In this document: piece by piece, positions 8,269-14,822 of the stretch
Layout: every line of letters starts with the position of its first letter
Position numbering within the stretch: the stretch's first letter is position 1
Origin: Acidimicrobiaceae bacterium
Lineage (GTDB): Bacteria; Actinomycetota; Acidimicrobiia; Acidimicrobiales; Bog-793
Assembly (NCBI GenBank): GCA_027306715.1
Contig: DAHUZG010000174.1
Location: forward strand, 1-26,434
DNA: 26,434 bases
Direction: 5' to 3'
The notes under the pieces: model-generated
Seen by the model: only the letters and a program-made list of their open reading frames with translations
Databases searched by the model: none
Told to the model about the DNA's origin: nothing
Position numbers and translations under genes: made by a program

Positions 8269-8751
8269 ATGGGCCTTCCCGCCTTTGAGCTGGTGGTGGC
8301 CGAGCACGGGCCGGTGGTGCTGCGCGTCTGCCGGGCTGTCGTCGGTCCTCACGACGCCGAGGACGCCTGGTCCGAGACGTTCCTGGCGGCGTTCGCGGCC
8401 TACCCGAGGCTGCGGCCCGACAGCGATGTCCGGGGTTGGCTCGTCACCATCGCCCACCGCAAGGCGGTCGACCGAATCCGTGCCACGGCGCGGGCGCCGA
8501 TGCCGGTCGACGCGCTGCCGGAGTCGACGGCGTCAGATGCCGAGGCGGTCGAGCCCGACTCCGAGCTCTGGGAGGCTCTCGCAGCACTGCCACCCAAGCA
8601 GCGCGGTGCGGTCGTCTACCACTATGTCGCCGGACTGCGCTACGCCGAGGTGGGCGGGCTGCTCGAGACCAGCGAAGCGGCTGCACGACGCGCCGCCGCT
8701 GACGGGATCGCCTCGCTGCGCTCCACCCTCGGGCGAAAGGGCCAGCTGTGA
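8269..8751 (+). CDS. ECF-type RNA polymerase sigma factor coupled to ogt
   Basis: A 160-residue sigma-70-family protein. Region 2 is at about residues 28-72 (AEDAWSETFLAAFAAYPRL, DVRGWLVTIAHRKAVDRIRA). Region 4 is near the end (LPPKQRGAVVYHYVAGLRYAEVGGLLETSEAAARR), with the helix-turn-helix in its last half. The start is tightly bounded because a TAG stop lies immediately upstream in frame; the ribosome-binding sequence is weak. Its last bases overlap the start of the alkyltransferase gene (GTGA), so the two are translationally coupled. No anti-sigma gene is adjacent. The arrangement suggests that it controls the alkyltransferase and perhaps other alkylation-damage genes. That role is inferred from context. 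Confidence 0.9.
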   Translation: MGLPAFELVVAEHGPVVLRVCRAVVGPHDAEDAWSETFLAAFAAYPRLRPDSDVRGWLVTIAHRKAVDRIRATARAPMPVDALPESTASDAEAVEPDSELWEALAALPPKQRGAVVYHYVAGLRYAEVGGLLETSEAAARRAAADGIASLRSTLGRKGQL

Positions 8752-9437
8752 GCACTCCCCGACACGACCGACTCGTCGACTCGCTCTGCTCTGCCGAGGC
8801 CGCCGCCGACGGCGGCACGATGGCGTCGCTGCACAGCCGACTTGTCGATCAGGCGGCCGCCGAAGGCCTTCTCGACGTTGCCTACCGCACCCTCGACTCC
8901 ACCCTCGGATCCCTCCTCCTCGCCGCCACTCCGGCCGGCCTGCTTCGAGTCGCCTACCCAAGCGAGGGCCACGACCGCGTGCTGGCCGACCTCGCGGCGC
9001 GGGTCAGTCCCCGGTTGCTGCACGCCCCGGCGCGCCTCGATGTGGCCGCCCGGGAGATCGAGGAGTACCTCGCCAGGCGACGCCGGCACTTCGACGTGAC
9101 CTTGGACCTGCAGCTCGCCCACGGCTTCCGCCGCGTCGTGCTCGCGCACCTGCGCGAGATCGACTACGGCGCTACCGCCAGCTACAAGGCGGTCGCAGCC
9201 GCTGCCGGAAGGCCGAAGGCCGTGCGCGCCGTCGGCACCGCGTGCGCTACGAATCCGGTGCCGATCGTGGTGCCCTGCCACCGGGTCCTGCGCAGCGACG
9301 GGACCCTCGGCGGCTACGCCGGCGGCATCGAGGCCAAGAGGGGACTCCTTGCTCTCGAGTCGGCGATCGAACGCCCCGCTACACGCGAGCTCGGTTCGCC
9401 GACGCCCCCTACCGGCGAGATCTTGACCGAGAGCTGA
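8748..9437 (+). CDS. ogt: Methylated-DNA--[protein]-cysteine S-methyltransferase with N-terminal extension
   Basis: A 229-residue suicide repair protein that takes alkyl groups from O6-alkylguanine. The active site is PCHRV with Cys177; supporting signatures are YGATASYKAVAAAAGRPKAVRAVGTA (140-164) and GGYAGGIEAKRGLLALE (188-204). An Ada-like ferredoxin-fold domain precedes it (about 45-120). The first ~40 residues (SLCSAEAAADGGTMASLHSRLVDQAAAEG in part) are not part of a standard Ogt. They are charged and helical, and could contact the co-encoded sigma factor; that is speculation. The GTG start overlaps the sigma stop by 4 bases. The gene's end overlaps the end of the convergent arsR gene by 29 bases. 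Confidence 0.93.
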   Translation: MSTPRHDRLVDSLCSAEAAADGGTMASLHSRLVDQAAAEGLLDVAYRTLDSTLGSLLLAATPAGLLRVAYPSEGHDRVLADLAARVSPRLLHAPARLDVAAREIEEYLARRRRHFDVTLDLQLAHGFRRVVLAHLREIDYGATASYKAVAAAAGRPKAVRAVGTACATNPVPIVVPCHRVLRSDGTLGGYAGGIEAKRGLLALESAIERPATRELGSPTPPTGEILTES

Positions 9438-9792
9438 GGGCACCGACCTCGAGCGCAGCTCGCAGCGAGGCGAGACGCGCCTGATCGAGCGAGTACCAGA
9501 CCCATCTGCCCCGGCGGTCGCCGTGGACAAGACCGGCGTCGGCGAGCACCTTGAGATGGTGCGAGACCGTCGGCTGGGACCTGGCGAGCGGCCCGACGAG
9601 GTCGCACACGCAGACCTCACCTCCCGGCGCAGCAGCCAGGATCGACAGCACTCGCAGGCGGATCTCGTCGCCGAGCGCGCTGAAGCCGCGCCCGAGGTCG
9701 GCCGCCTCGGTCGACCCGAGCGGGGAGACGAGCGCAGACGGGCGGCAGTCGGTCACCTTTGTCCTCGCGCCGCTCACCGCCCGCTCGGCCAC
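9409..9792 (-). CDS. arsR: ArsR/SmtB-family arsenic-responsive repressor
   Basis: A winged-helix repressor that should leave DNA when As(III) or Sb(III) binds. LGDEIRLRVLSILAAAPGGEVCVCDLVGPLARSQPTVSHHLKVLADAGLV contains the classic ArsR metal motif (CVCDL, a thiolate pair) directly before the recognition helix (SQPTVSHHLKVL). A wing, RRGRWVWYSL, follows. I chose the GTG at 9792 (127 residues) because GGGAGGAGG lies just upstream. A second GTG at 9756 (115 residues, reading VTDCRPSALV), with GAGGAC in front, is also possible. It is divergent from acr3, and the palindrome next to the acr3 promoter is its probable operator. Confidence 0.92.
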   Translation of the reverse strand: MAERAVSGARTKVTDCRPSALVSPLGSTEAADLGRGFSALGDEIRLRVLSILAAAPGGEVCVCDLVGPLARSQPTVSHHLKVLADAGLVHGDRRGRWVWYSLDQARLASLRAALEVGALSSRSRSRR

Positions 9793-9805
9793 GCCCCTCC
9801 TCCCA

Positions 9806-9834
9806 TTGACGCTCACCGATGCATTCGCTAAAGT
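9806..9834 (+). promoter_or_regulatory. Promoter of the acr3-arsC operon
   Basis: TTGACG (9806-9811) and TAAAGT (9829-9834) are separated by 17 bases. The predicted start, near 9841, lies only about 10 bases before the acr3 ATG at 9851, so the transcript would be almost leaderless. This agrees with the absence of any ribosome-binding sequence before that ATG. Confidence 0.6.
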
Positions 9835-9849
9835 CGATGTATCGACATC
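9833..9849. promoter_or_regulatory. Probable ArsR operator (nested palindromes)
   Basis: GTCGAT-GT-ATCGAC (9833-9846) is a perfect inverted repeat. Nested with it is GATGT-ATCG-ACATC (9836-9849). The site overlaps the end of the -10 box and the predicted start point of acr3 transcription. A bound ArsR dimer would block polymerase there, and it could also affect the divergent arsR promoter. Confidence 0.55.
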
Positions 9850-9850
9850 T

Positions 9851-11071
9851 ATGGATACTACTACAGCGAGGCCCTCCCCCCTCCGTCGGGAGCCATCGGG
9901 GGGCACGGCAGTGCCTGACCCCGCGGTGGCTGACGCGGCAGTGCCTGACACCGTCGCCGAGGCTCACCGGTCTACCCGCCGGGCGCGTACCGAGACTCCC
10001 ACCGACACGCCCGAGGAGCCGGTCGTCCGGCGCCTGTCCTTTCTCGACCGGTTCCTGCCGGTGTGGATCCTCGTTGCGATGGGGCTCGGGATCGGGCTCG
10101 GTCGCGGCGTGCCGAGCCTCAACCGTCACCTTGACGCGGTCCAGGTGACCCGGGGCACGCCGCTGTCGATCTTTGTCGGGTTGCTCGTGATGATGTACCC
10201 GGTGCTCGCCAAGGTCCGATACGGCAGGATCACCACGGTGACGCGTGATCGGCGGATGTTCGTCTCGTCGCTCGTGCTGAACTGGCTCGTCGGCCCGGCC
10301 GTGATGTTCGCTCTGGCGTGGCTGCTGCTTCCCGACCTACCTGCGTACCGTACGGGGCTGATCATCGTGGGTCTGGCGCGCTGCATCGCCATGGTGCTCA
10401 TCTGGAACGACCTCTCGGGCGGCGACCGGGAGGCCGCGGCCGTGCTCGTGGCGCTCAACTCCCTGTTCCAGATCGCGGCGTTCGCCTTTCTCGGCTACTT
10501 CTACCTGCGCCTGCTCCCGGGCTGGCTCGGGCTCTCCACGGCGGGCCTGCGCGTGTCGGTCGGAACGATCGCCGGGACGGTCGCCATCTTCCTCGGTGTG
10601 CCGCTCGTCGCCGGGTTCCTCACCCGGACGATCGGCGAGCGGCGGCGAGGACGAGACTGGTACGAGACGAGATTCCTCCCGCGTCTCGGACCGCTCGCCC
10701 TCTACGGCCTGCTCTACACGATCGTCATCCTGTTTGCCCTCCAGGGTCACACCATCACCTCCCGACCCGGCGACGTGGCGCGCATCGCGCTCCCGCTGCT
10801 CTGCTACTTCGCCGTCATCTGGTTCGGGTCCTTCGCCCTCGGTTGGGCGCTCCGGCTGCCCTACGAGCGGACGGTGACTCTCGCCTTCACCGCTGCCGGC
10901 AACAACTTCGAGCTGGCGATAGCGGTCTGCATCGGCGTGTTCGGCGTCACCTCGGGCCAGGCGCTGGCCGGGGTCGTCGGCCCGCTCATCGAGGTACCCG
11001 TGCTCGTCACCCTTGTCTACGTCGCCCTGTGGGCCCGCCGGCGGTACCCGCCGGTCACCGCCCGCGGCTGA
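9851..11071 (+). CDS. acr3: Acr3-family arsenite efflux transporter
   Basis: A 406-residue inner-membrane carrier that exports arsenite. After a polar N-terminal tail of about 65 residues, unusually long for the family and rich in Pro, Thr and Arg, the protein has about ten hydrophobic segments. The family's conserved Cys lies in GLARCIAMVLIWNDLSGGD (Cys178). The late signature AAGNNFELAIAV is also present. The ATG is chosen because it sits just past the promoter; it has no ribosome-binding site, in line with a near-leaderless message. An ATG/GTG later in the tail could also serve. The tail has a short internal repeat (AVPDPAVADAAVPDTVAEA). arsC follows after 9 bases in the same operon. Confidence 0.95.
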   Translation: MDTTTARPSPLRREPSGGTAVPDPAVADAAVPDTVAEAHRSTRRARTETPTDTPEEPVVRRLSFLDRFLPVWILVAMGLGIGLGRGVPSLNRHLDAVQVTRGTPLSIFVGLLVMMYPVLAKVRYGRITTVTRDRRMFVSSLVLNWLVGPAVMFALAWLLLPDLPAYRTGLIIVGLARCIAMVLIWNDLSGGDREAAAVLVALNSLFQIAAFAFLGYFYLRLLPGWLGLSTAGLRVSVGTIAGTVAIFLGVPLVAGFLTRTIGERRRGRDWYETRFLPRLGPLALYGLLYTIVILFALQGHTITSRPGDVARIALPLLCYFAVIWFGSFALGWALRLPYERTVTLAFTAAGNNFELAIAVCIGVFGVTSGQALAGVVGPLIEVPVLVTLVYVALWARRRYPPVTARG

Positions 11072-11080
11072 CGACGGACC

Positions 11081-11515
11081 GTGGCGGACCGACCGGTCGT
11101 CCTCTTCCTCTGCGTGCACAATGCCGGCCGTAGCCTCGCTGCGAAGGTACTTCTCGAGCACCGTGCCGGCGGTCGCGTCGAGGTGCGCTCGGCCGGTTCG
11201 GAGCCTGTCGCTCACCTGAACCCCGCGGTCGTGGCGGTGCTCGCCGAACGCGGCCTCGACGCCTCACGGGAGTTCCCCAAGGCCTTCACCCCCGGTGACG
11301 GGGAGGAGGCCGATGTCGTCGTGACGATGGGCTGCGGCGATACCTGCCCCGTGCTGCCGGGCAAGCGCTACCTCGACTGGGCGATCGATGATCCCGCCGG
11401 GCTGCCCGTCGGCGCCGTGCGGCCGATCGTCGAGGAGATCGACAGACGGGTGCAAGCTCTGCTCTCCGAGCTCGTCTCACAGGAGTCGGCGGCGAACGAC
11501 TGGCCGGCCGGCTAG
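11081..11515 (+). CDS. arsC: Arsenate reductase, low-molecular-weight phosphatase fold
   Basis: A 144-residue cytoplasmic enzyme predicted to reduce arsenate to arsenite, which Acr3 can then export. The P-loop nucleophile motif is LCVHNAGRS (Cys11, Arg17). A second motif, TMGCGDTCPVLPGKRYLDW (Cys85, Cys89), precedes the catalytic Asp of the DDPAG loop. This Cys arrangement with GKRYLDWxxxDPAG is typical of actinobacterial ArsC proteins, several of which use mycothiol/mycoredoxin; the electron donor here is an inference. Translation starts at GTG, 9 bases after the acr3 stop. The upstream GACGGACC is only a modest ribosome-binding sequence, so coupling to acr3 translation is likely. Confidence 0.93.
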   Translation: MADRPVVLFLCVHNAGRSLAAKVLLEHRAGGRVEVRSAGSEPVAHLNPAVVAVLAERGLDASREFPKAFTPGDGEEADVVVTMGCGDTCPVLPGKRYLDWAIDDPAGLPVGAVRPIVEEIDRRVQALLSELVSQESAANDWPAG

Positions 11516-11960
11516 CACATCTCCCGGAAAAACAATCTTGAAAATGGCCTCTGAGCTGGGCGCCTCCATCGGGAGGATGCTCGCGCGCCAAGCGGGCAGA
11601 GCTCGAGACAAGCCGCTCCTTCCGACGCCTCGTCAAGTGGCGGACCGGCTGCGAGGGCCGCATCTCGCACCTGGAGCACGGCTTCGGTCTCTCGCGCACC
11701 CTGCTCGACGGAACCGCCGGCGCGGCGACGTGGTGCGGCCGATCAGCGGGGAGATAGCCGGCAATCAGCCCCGTTCCGCCGCCCGCTACAGGAGGGCCGC
11801 ACTCACTTGAGCGCCTTTTTCCGCAAGAAGTTCCCGGCCGGCGGGGTCTTTGAGGCCGGGACTACGATCTCGTGCCATGGCGCACCGCCCACGCGGAAGT
11901 TCCGGCACGCCAGGTCGGCCGCTCCGACGACGGCCCTCGGCGCTCCCGGGACGCGACACG
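11516..11960. other. Gap with no intact gene; contains a transposase remnant
   Basis: The stretch between arsC and the beta-propeller gene. Its first part includes an AT-richer patch (GGAAAAACAATCTTG near 11525) and then the transposase tail annotated separately. After about 11750 I see no gene. A TTG at 11807 with AGGAGG upstream opens a short frame (MSAFFRKKFPAGG), but it soon turns into low-quality sequence. Confidence 0.45.
11587..11757 (+). pseudogene. C-terminal remnant of a DDE transposase
   Basis: The frame beginning at 11587 reads AKRAELETSRSFRRLVKWRT, then GCEGRISHLEHGFGLSRTLL and DGTAGAATWCG, and stops soon after. This matches the familiar end of a DDE transposase group (RRAFRRLVRWRTGSEGRISYLKRRFGL ... 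GLDGARTWCGWGVLAHNL), including the Glu in SEGRIS-like context, where the third catalytic acidic residue usually lies. The upstream catalytic core and the final GWGVLAHN segment are missing, and no terminal inverted repeats were seen. It is a scar of an old insertion next to the arsenic operon. Confidence 0.6.
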
Positions 11961-13415
11961 ATGAGAGCTCCGGGCCGAGCGCTGACCGCCGCAGCGGCTC
12001 TGGTGGTGGTCGCGGCCACGGCGATCCTGCCGCCGTCTCGTGCCGGCGGCAGCCGGCCGCATCCGGGCGCCGGTGCGTTCGGGACCAACGTCACCGTCTA
12101 TGACGGGAGCGCGCTCGGCAGTGGTGTCGAGAACCCCACGACCGCCCTCCGCCCTCTCCATCCGGCATGGATCTCGGCCAGGCTCGACGGCCAGCTCTAC
12201 GGCGAGCCGCTCGTCTTCGCGGGCCGGGTCTACGCGGCGACCGAAGACGACACCGTCTACGGGCTCGCGGCCGACACGGGCACGATCCTCTGGTCGACCC
12301 GTCTCGGCCGGCCGGTGCCATCGGGCGATCTTCCCTGCGGCGACATCGCGCCAGGCGTCGGGATCACCGGAACTCCGGTCATCGACGCGCTGCGGCACGA
12401 GATCTTCGTCGTCGCCGACGAGCTCGCAGGCCGTTCGCGAGCATCGCATCGCCTCGTCGGCTTGAACCTCTACAACGGCCGCGTCGAGCTGAACGAGGCG
12501 TTGAACCCGCCCGGCTCGATCCCGACCGCCCTCTTGCAGCGAGCCGGCCTGGCGCTCGACCGCGGCAAGGTGATCGTCGCCTTCGGCGGCAACTACGGTG
12601 ATTGCGGCACCTATCACGGCACGATTGCCGCCGTTCCCGAGGCGGGCGGCGCTGCCGGCTACTACGTCCTCGACCACGCCAGGGGGGAGCGGGAGGGTGC
12701 TGTATGGATGGGGGGGGCGGCTCCGCTCGTCGACTCCAACGGAGACATCTGGTTCGCAGTCGGCAACGGCTCGCAGTCCGGGCCGCCCTACGACGCCAGC
12801 GACTCGGTCACCGAGCTCTCGGCGGGGCTGCGACGCCTGCAGCTCTTCGCCCCGAGCACCTGGGCGCAAGACAACCGTACCGACGCCGACCTCGGGTCTG
12901 CAGCTCCCGCCTTCGCAGACGGCTACGTCATCCAGGTCGGCAAGTCCCACATCGCCTACCTGCTCGATCGAGCGCATCTCGGCGGGATCGGCGGCCAGGT
13001 GGCGAAGAAGCCCTTGTGCCGGGAAGATCCGCACGGCGGTGACGGCGTCGAGGCCGGCACCGTCTTCGTCGCCTGCGCCGAAGGCATCACCGCGGTGAGG
13101 ATCAGCACGCACGAGCCGCACCTGTCTGTCCTCTGGACCACGCCGAGCACCCCGAGCGGCGTCTCGATCAACGGGCCGCCGATCCTGGCCGGTGGGCTCG
13201 TGTGGTCTCTCGACACCTCTGGCACGCTCTGGGGCCTCGACCCGGCAAGCGGTCGCCACCTCGTGAGCGAGAGAACCGACGGCGGCGAGTCGAACCACTT
13301 CCCGACGCCTTCCGTTGGCGACGGGCTGCTGCTCATCCCGACGACAAACCGGATCTTCGCCTACGCCGGGCCCGCGGGCCGGCCGCCGCCACCGCCGCCG
13401 GCCGTTCCGTCCTAG
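11961..13415 (+). CDS. Exported PQQ-like beta-propeller protein
   Basis: A 484-residue exported protein. From the ATG at 11961 a signal peptide is clear (MRAPGRALTAAAALVVVAATA, with cleavage near SRAGG). The body is built of beta-propeller blades of the PQQ-enzyme-repeat kind: VYAATEDDTVYGLAADTGTI, IAYLLDRAHLGGIG and LVWSLDTSGTLWGLDPASG are typical. Several Cys residues (PCGDIAPG, GDCGTYHG, LCREDPHGG, ACAEG) could form disulfides. I see no quinoprotein active-site residues, so it may be a scaffold or binding protein. The C-terminus is a proline run. An in-frame ATG at 11877 would add a 28-residue Arg-rich leader, and the start is not certain. The same-strand crotonase gene follows; no functional link is evident. 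Confidence 0.8.
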   Translation: MRAPGRALTAAAALVVVAATAILPPSRAGGSRPHPGAGAFGTNVTVYDGSALGSGVENPTTALRPLHPAWISARLDGQLYGEPLVFAGRVYAATEDDTVYGLAADTGTILWSTRLGRPVPSGDLPCGDIAPGVGITGTPVIDALRHEIFVVADELAGRSRASHRLVGLNLYNGRVELNEALNPPGSIPTALLQRAGLALDRGKVIVAFGGNYGDCGTYHGTIAAVPEAGGAAGYYVLDHARGEREGAVWMGGAAPLVDSNGDIWFAVGNGSQSGPPYDASDSVTELSAGLRRLQLFAPSTWAQDNRTDADLGSAAPAFADGYVIQVGKSHIAYLLDRAHLGGIGGQVAKKPLCREDPHGGDGVEAGTVFVACAEGITAVRISTHEPHLSVLWTTPSTPSGVSINGPPILAGGLVWSLDTSGTLWGLDPASGRHLVSERTDGGESNHFPTPSVGDGLLLIPTTNRIFAYAGPAGRPPPPPPAVPS

Positions 13416-13468
13416 ACGAACCGGTTCGGTCCTCGACGACCCGGTTCGGTCCTCGACGAACCGGTCGT
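13409..13468. repeat. Three tandem copies of a 20-base unit containing a palindrome
   Basis: Units at 13409-13428, 13429-13448 and 13449-13468 share the core GTCCTCGACGAACCGGTTCG with a few changes. The first unit contains the TAG stop of the beta-propeller gene. It also holds the perfect 12-base palindrome CGAACCGGTTCG (13417-13428). The units could act as a regulatory site for the following crotonase gene or as a weak termination structure. Confidence 0.85.
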
Positions 13469-13523
13469 CACGAAGCCCATTGCATCGGGCGCCCACCGCG
13501 CCCCGCAGAGTCTGGAGACCGCG

Positions 13524-14333
13524 ACGACCAGCTACGAGACCATCAGATTCGACGAGCGGGACCGGATCGGTACGCTCACGCTCGCCCGTCCTGCCAAGCT
13601 CAACGCCCAGAACCCGCTCATGTGGCAGGAGATGGCCGACCTCGGCCGCCGGCTCAGGGCGAGTGAGGACATCCGCTGCCTGGTGGTGACCGGCGAAGGC
13701 TCGTCGTTCTCGGCCGGCCTCGACCTCGTCGAGGGCATGGCCGGGATGCTGGCGCGCTGGAGTGACCGCCCAGCCGACGAGGAGTCGATCACCGCCGGTC
13801 TCGAGCTGGCTCGGACGTTCGAGTGGATCCCACGGCTCGCCTTCCCGAGCATCGCCGCGGTTCGGGGCCATGCCTACGGCGCTGGCCTTCAGCTGGCGTT
13901 GGTCTGCGACTTCCGGATCTTCGCCGAGGGCGCCCAGGTCGGCCTTACCGAGGCGCGCTACGGAATCCTCCCCGACATGGGCGCGGCCTTCCGCCTCCCG
14001 CGCCTCGTCGGGGAGAGTCGCGCGAGGGAGCTGATCCTGCTCGGTGAGGTCGTCGGCGCGTCCGAGGCGGCGCGCATCGGGCTCGCTCACCAGGTGGTCG
14101 CCGACGTCGATCTCGAGGCCGCTGTCGAAGCCCTGGCCGAGCGGCTGGCGAACCAGCCGCCGCTGGCGCTGCGCGGCGCCCGGCGAGCGATCGAGGCCGG
14201 GTGGGCCGGCGGCGCCGAGGCAAGCTGTCGTGCCGCCGTCGAGGGCCAGATCGCCTGCATCACCTCTGCTGACTTCGCCGAGGCGCAGCGGGCGCACGCC
14301 GAGCGCCGAGCCCCGGAGTGGCAGGGGCGTTAG
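13524..14333 (+). CDS. Crotonase (enoyl-CoA hydratase/isomerase) family protein with non-canonical start
   Basis: A 269-residue cytoplasmic acyl-CoA enzyme. The crotonase signatures are FSAGLDL and HAYGAGLQLALVCD, which form the oxyanion hole, and LTEARYGILPDMG, which carries one catalytic Glu. The position of the other hydratase Glu (GGGCEL in classic enoyl-CoA hydratase) is Gln here, so a plain hydratase is unlikely and an isomerase-type reaction is possible. The conserved N-terminal strand (SYETIRF, then IGTLTLARPAKLNAQNP) lies upstream of the first ATG, at 13620. Between the in-frame TAG at 13413 and that strand there is no ATG, GTG or TTG. The best candidate is ACG at 13524 (reading xTSYETI), with GGAG 6 bases upstream. 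If ACG is not used, the protein starts at 13620 and loses 32 residues. Confidence 0.8.
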   Translation, partial: TTSYETIRFDERDRIGTLTLARPAKLNAQNPLMWQEMADLGRRLRASEDIRCLVVTGEGSSFSAGLDLVEGMAGMLARWSDRPADEESITAGLELARTFEWIPRLAFPSIAAVRGHAYGAGLQLALVCDFRIFAEGAQVGLTEARYGILPDMGAAFRLPRLVGESRARELILLGEVVGASEAARIGLAHQVVADVDLEAAVEALAERLANQPPLALRGARRAIEAGWAGGAEASCRAAVEGQIACITSADFAEAQRAHAERRAPEWQGR

Positions 14334-14411
14334 CGGCAGAGGGTGAGCCGTCGGCGAGCAGCCTTGCCGGGCGCGCGCCGGGCGCGCGCAGGGCGCCTAC
14401 GAGGCGGCTGC

Positions 14412-14515
14412 GCGATCGGCGGCGCCTCCCTCGCGGCGCGCAGCCGGAGAACCGCCGGAGCGCCGCGATCGGCGGCGCCCGCCTCCCTCGCGGCGCGCAG
14501 CCGGAGAACCGCCGG
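14412..14515. repeat. Long direct repeat, two copies
   Basis: Copy 1 (14412-14458) and copy 2 (14465-14515) are identical except that copy 2 carries a 4-base insertion (CGCC). They are separated by 6 bases. Each begins GCGATCGGCGGCGCC and ends CCGGAGAACCGCCGG. Such close, near-identical copies point to recent duplication or slippage. Confidence 0.85.
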
Positions 14516-14549
14516 CGCGAGCTCCGGTCGTGGGCGCGTCGAGGTCGAC

Positions 14550-14666
14550 GGTGCCCGCCGCCATGCCCTCGAACGGGTCGTCTCGCCGTTCGCGGCGCTC
14601 TCGCCTGAGGAGCAGCAGCGCTACGTTGACCTGCTCGGACGGCTCCTCGAAGCCTTCTGCCGGTAG
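14550..14666 (+). pseudogene. Possible C-terminal remnant of a MarR-type regulator
   Basis: The plus frame ending at 14666 reads VEVDGARRHALERVVSPFAA then LSPEEQQRYVDLLGRLLEAF. This looks like the last two dimerisation helices of a MarR-family regulator (typically xLAxLSPEERAxLxxLLxRLL). Upstream, the same frame enters the direct repeat and becomes Arg/Ala-rich with no winged-helix domain. It is likely a leftover tail. The match is short, so confidence is low. Confidence 0.35.
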
Positions 14667-14822
14667 CTCTGAGCCGGGCCCGCCCGCGCAGGCGACCGGC
14701 GGCGCGAGCGTCGACGCCAGGACCGATACCGATCCGATCCGGCGAGGCGATGAACCGCCGGAGCGAGCACGACGAACGCCTCATGTCAACAGCTTCGACC
14801 GGCGACAGGAGGCAGATCGGCG

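Larger units (their letters stand above)
14334..14822. other. Repeat-rich gap with a MarR-like tail, no intact gene
   Basis: Almost 500 bases of extreme GC between the crotonase gene and the membrane-protein gene. It holds a CGGGCGCGCGC doublet near 14368-14390, a long direct repeat and a MarR-like C-terminal fragment, both annotated separately. No promoter for the downstream operon could be read with confidence. Confidence 0.5.

Noticed and set aside
9551..9850. A 100-codon upstream extension of the acr3 frame.
   Set aside because: It runs antisense through arsR and the promoter, and a good promoter lies just before the ATG at 9851.
10337..11215. A 292-codon minus-strand frame opposite acr3 and arsC, rich in Glu, Asp and Arg.
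   Set aside because: The charged composition is the mirror of a hydrophobic transporter gene; no motif supports it.
11862..14297. An 811-codon open frame on the minus strand across the beta-propeller and crotonase genes.
   Set aside because: It is antisense to two clear genes, its composition is Arg/Gly/Asp-rich without domain motifs, and such long shadow frames are normal at this GC content.
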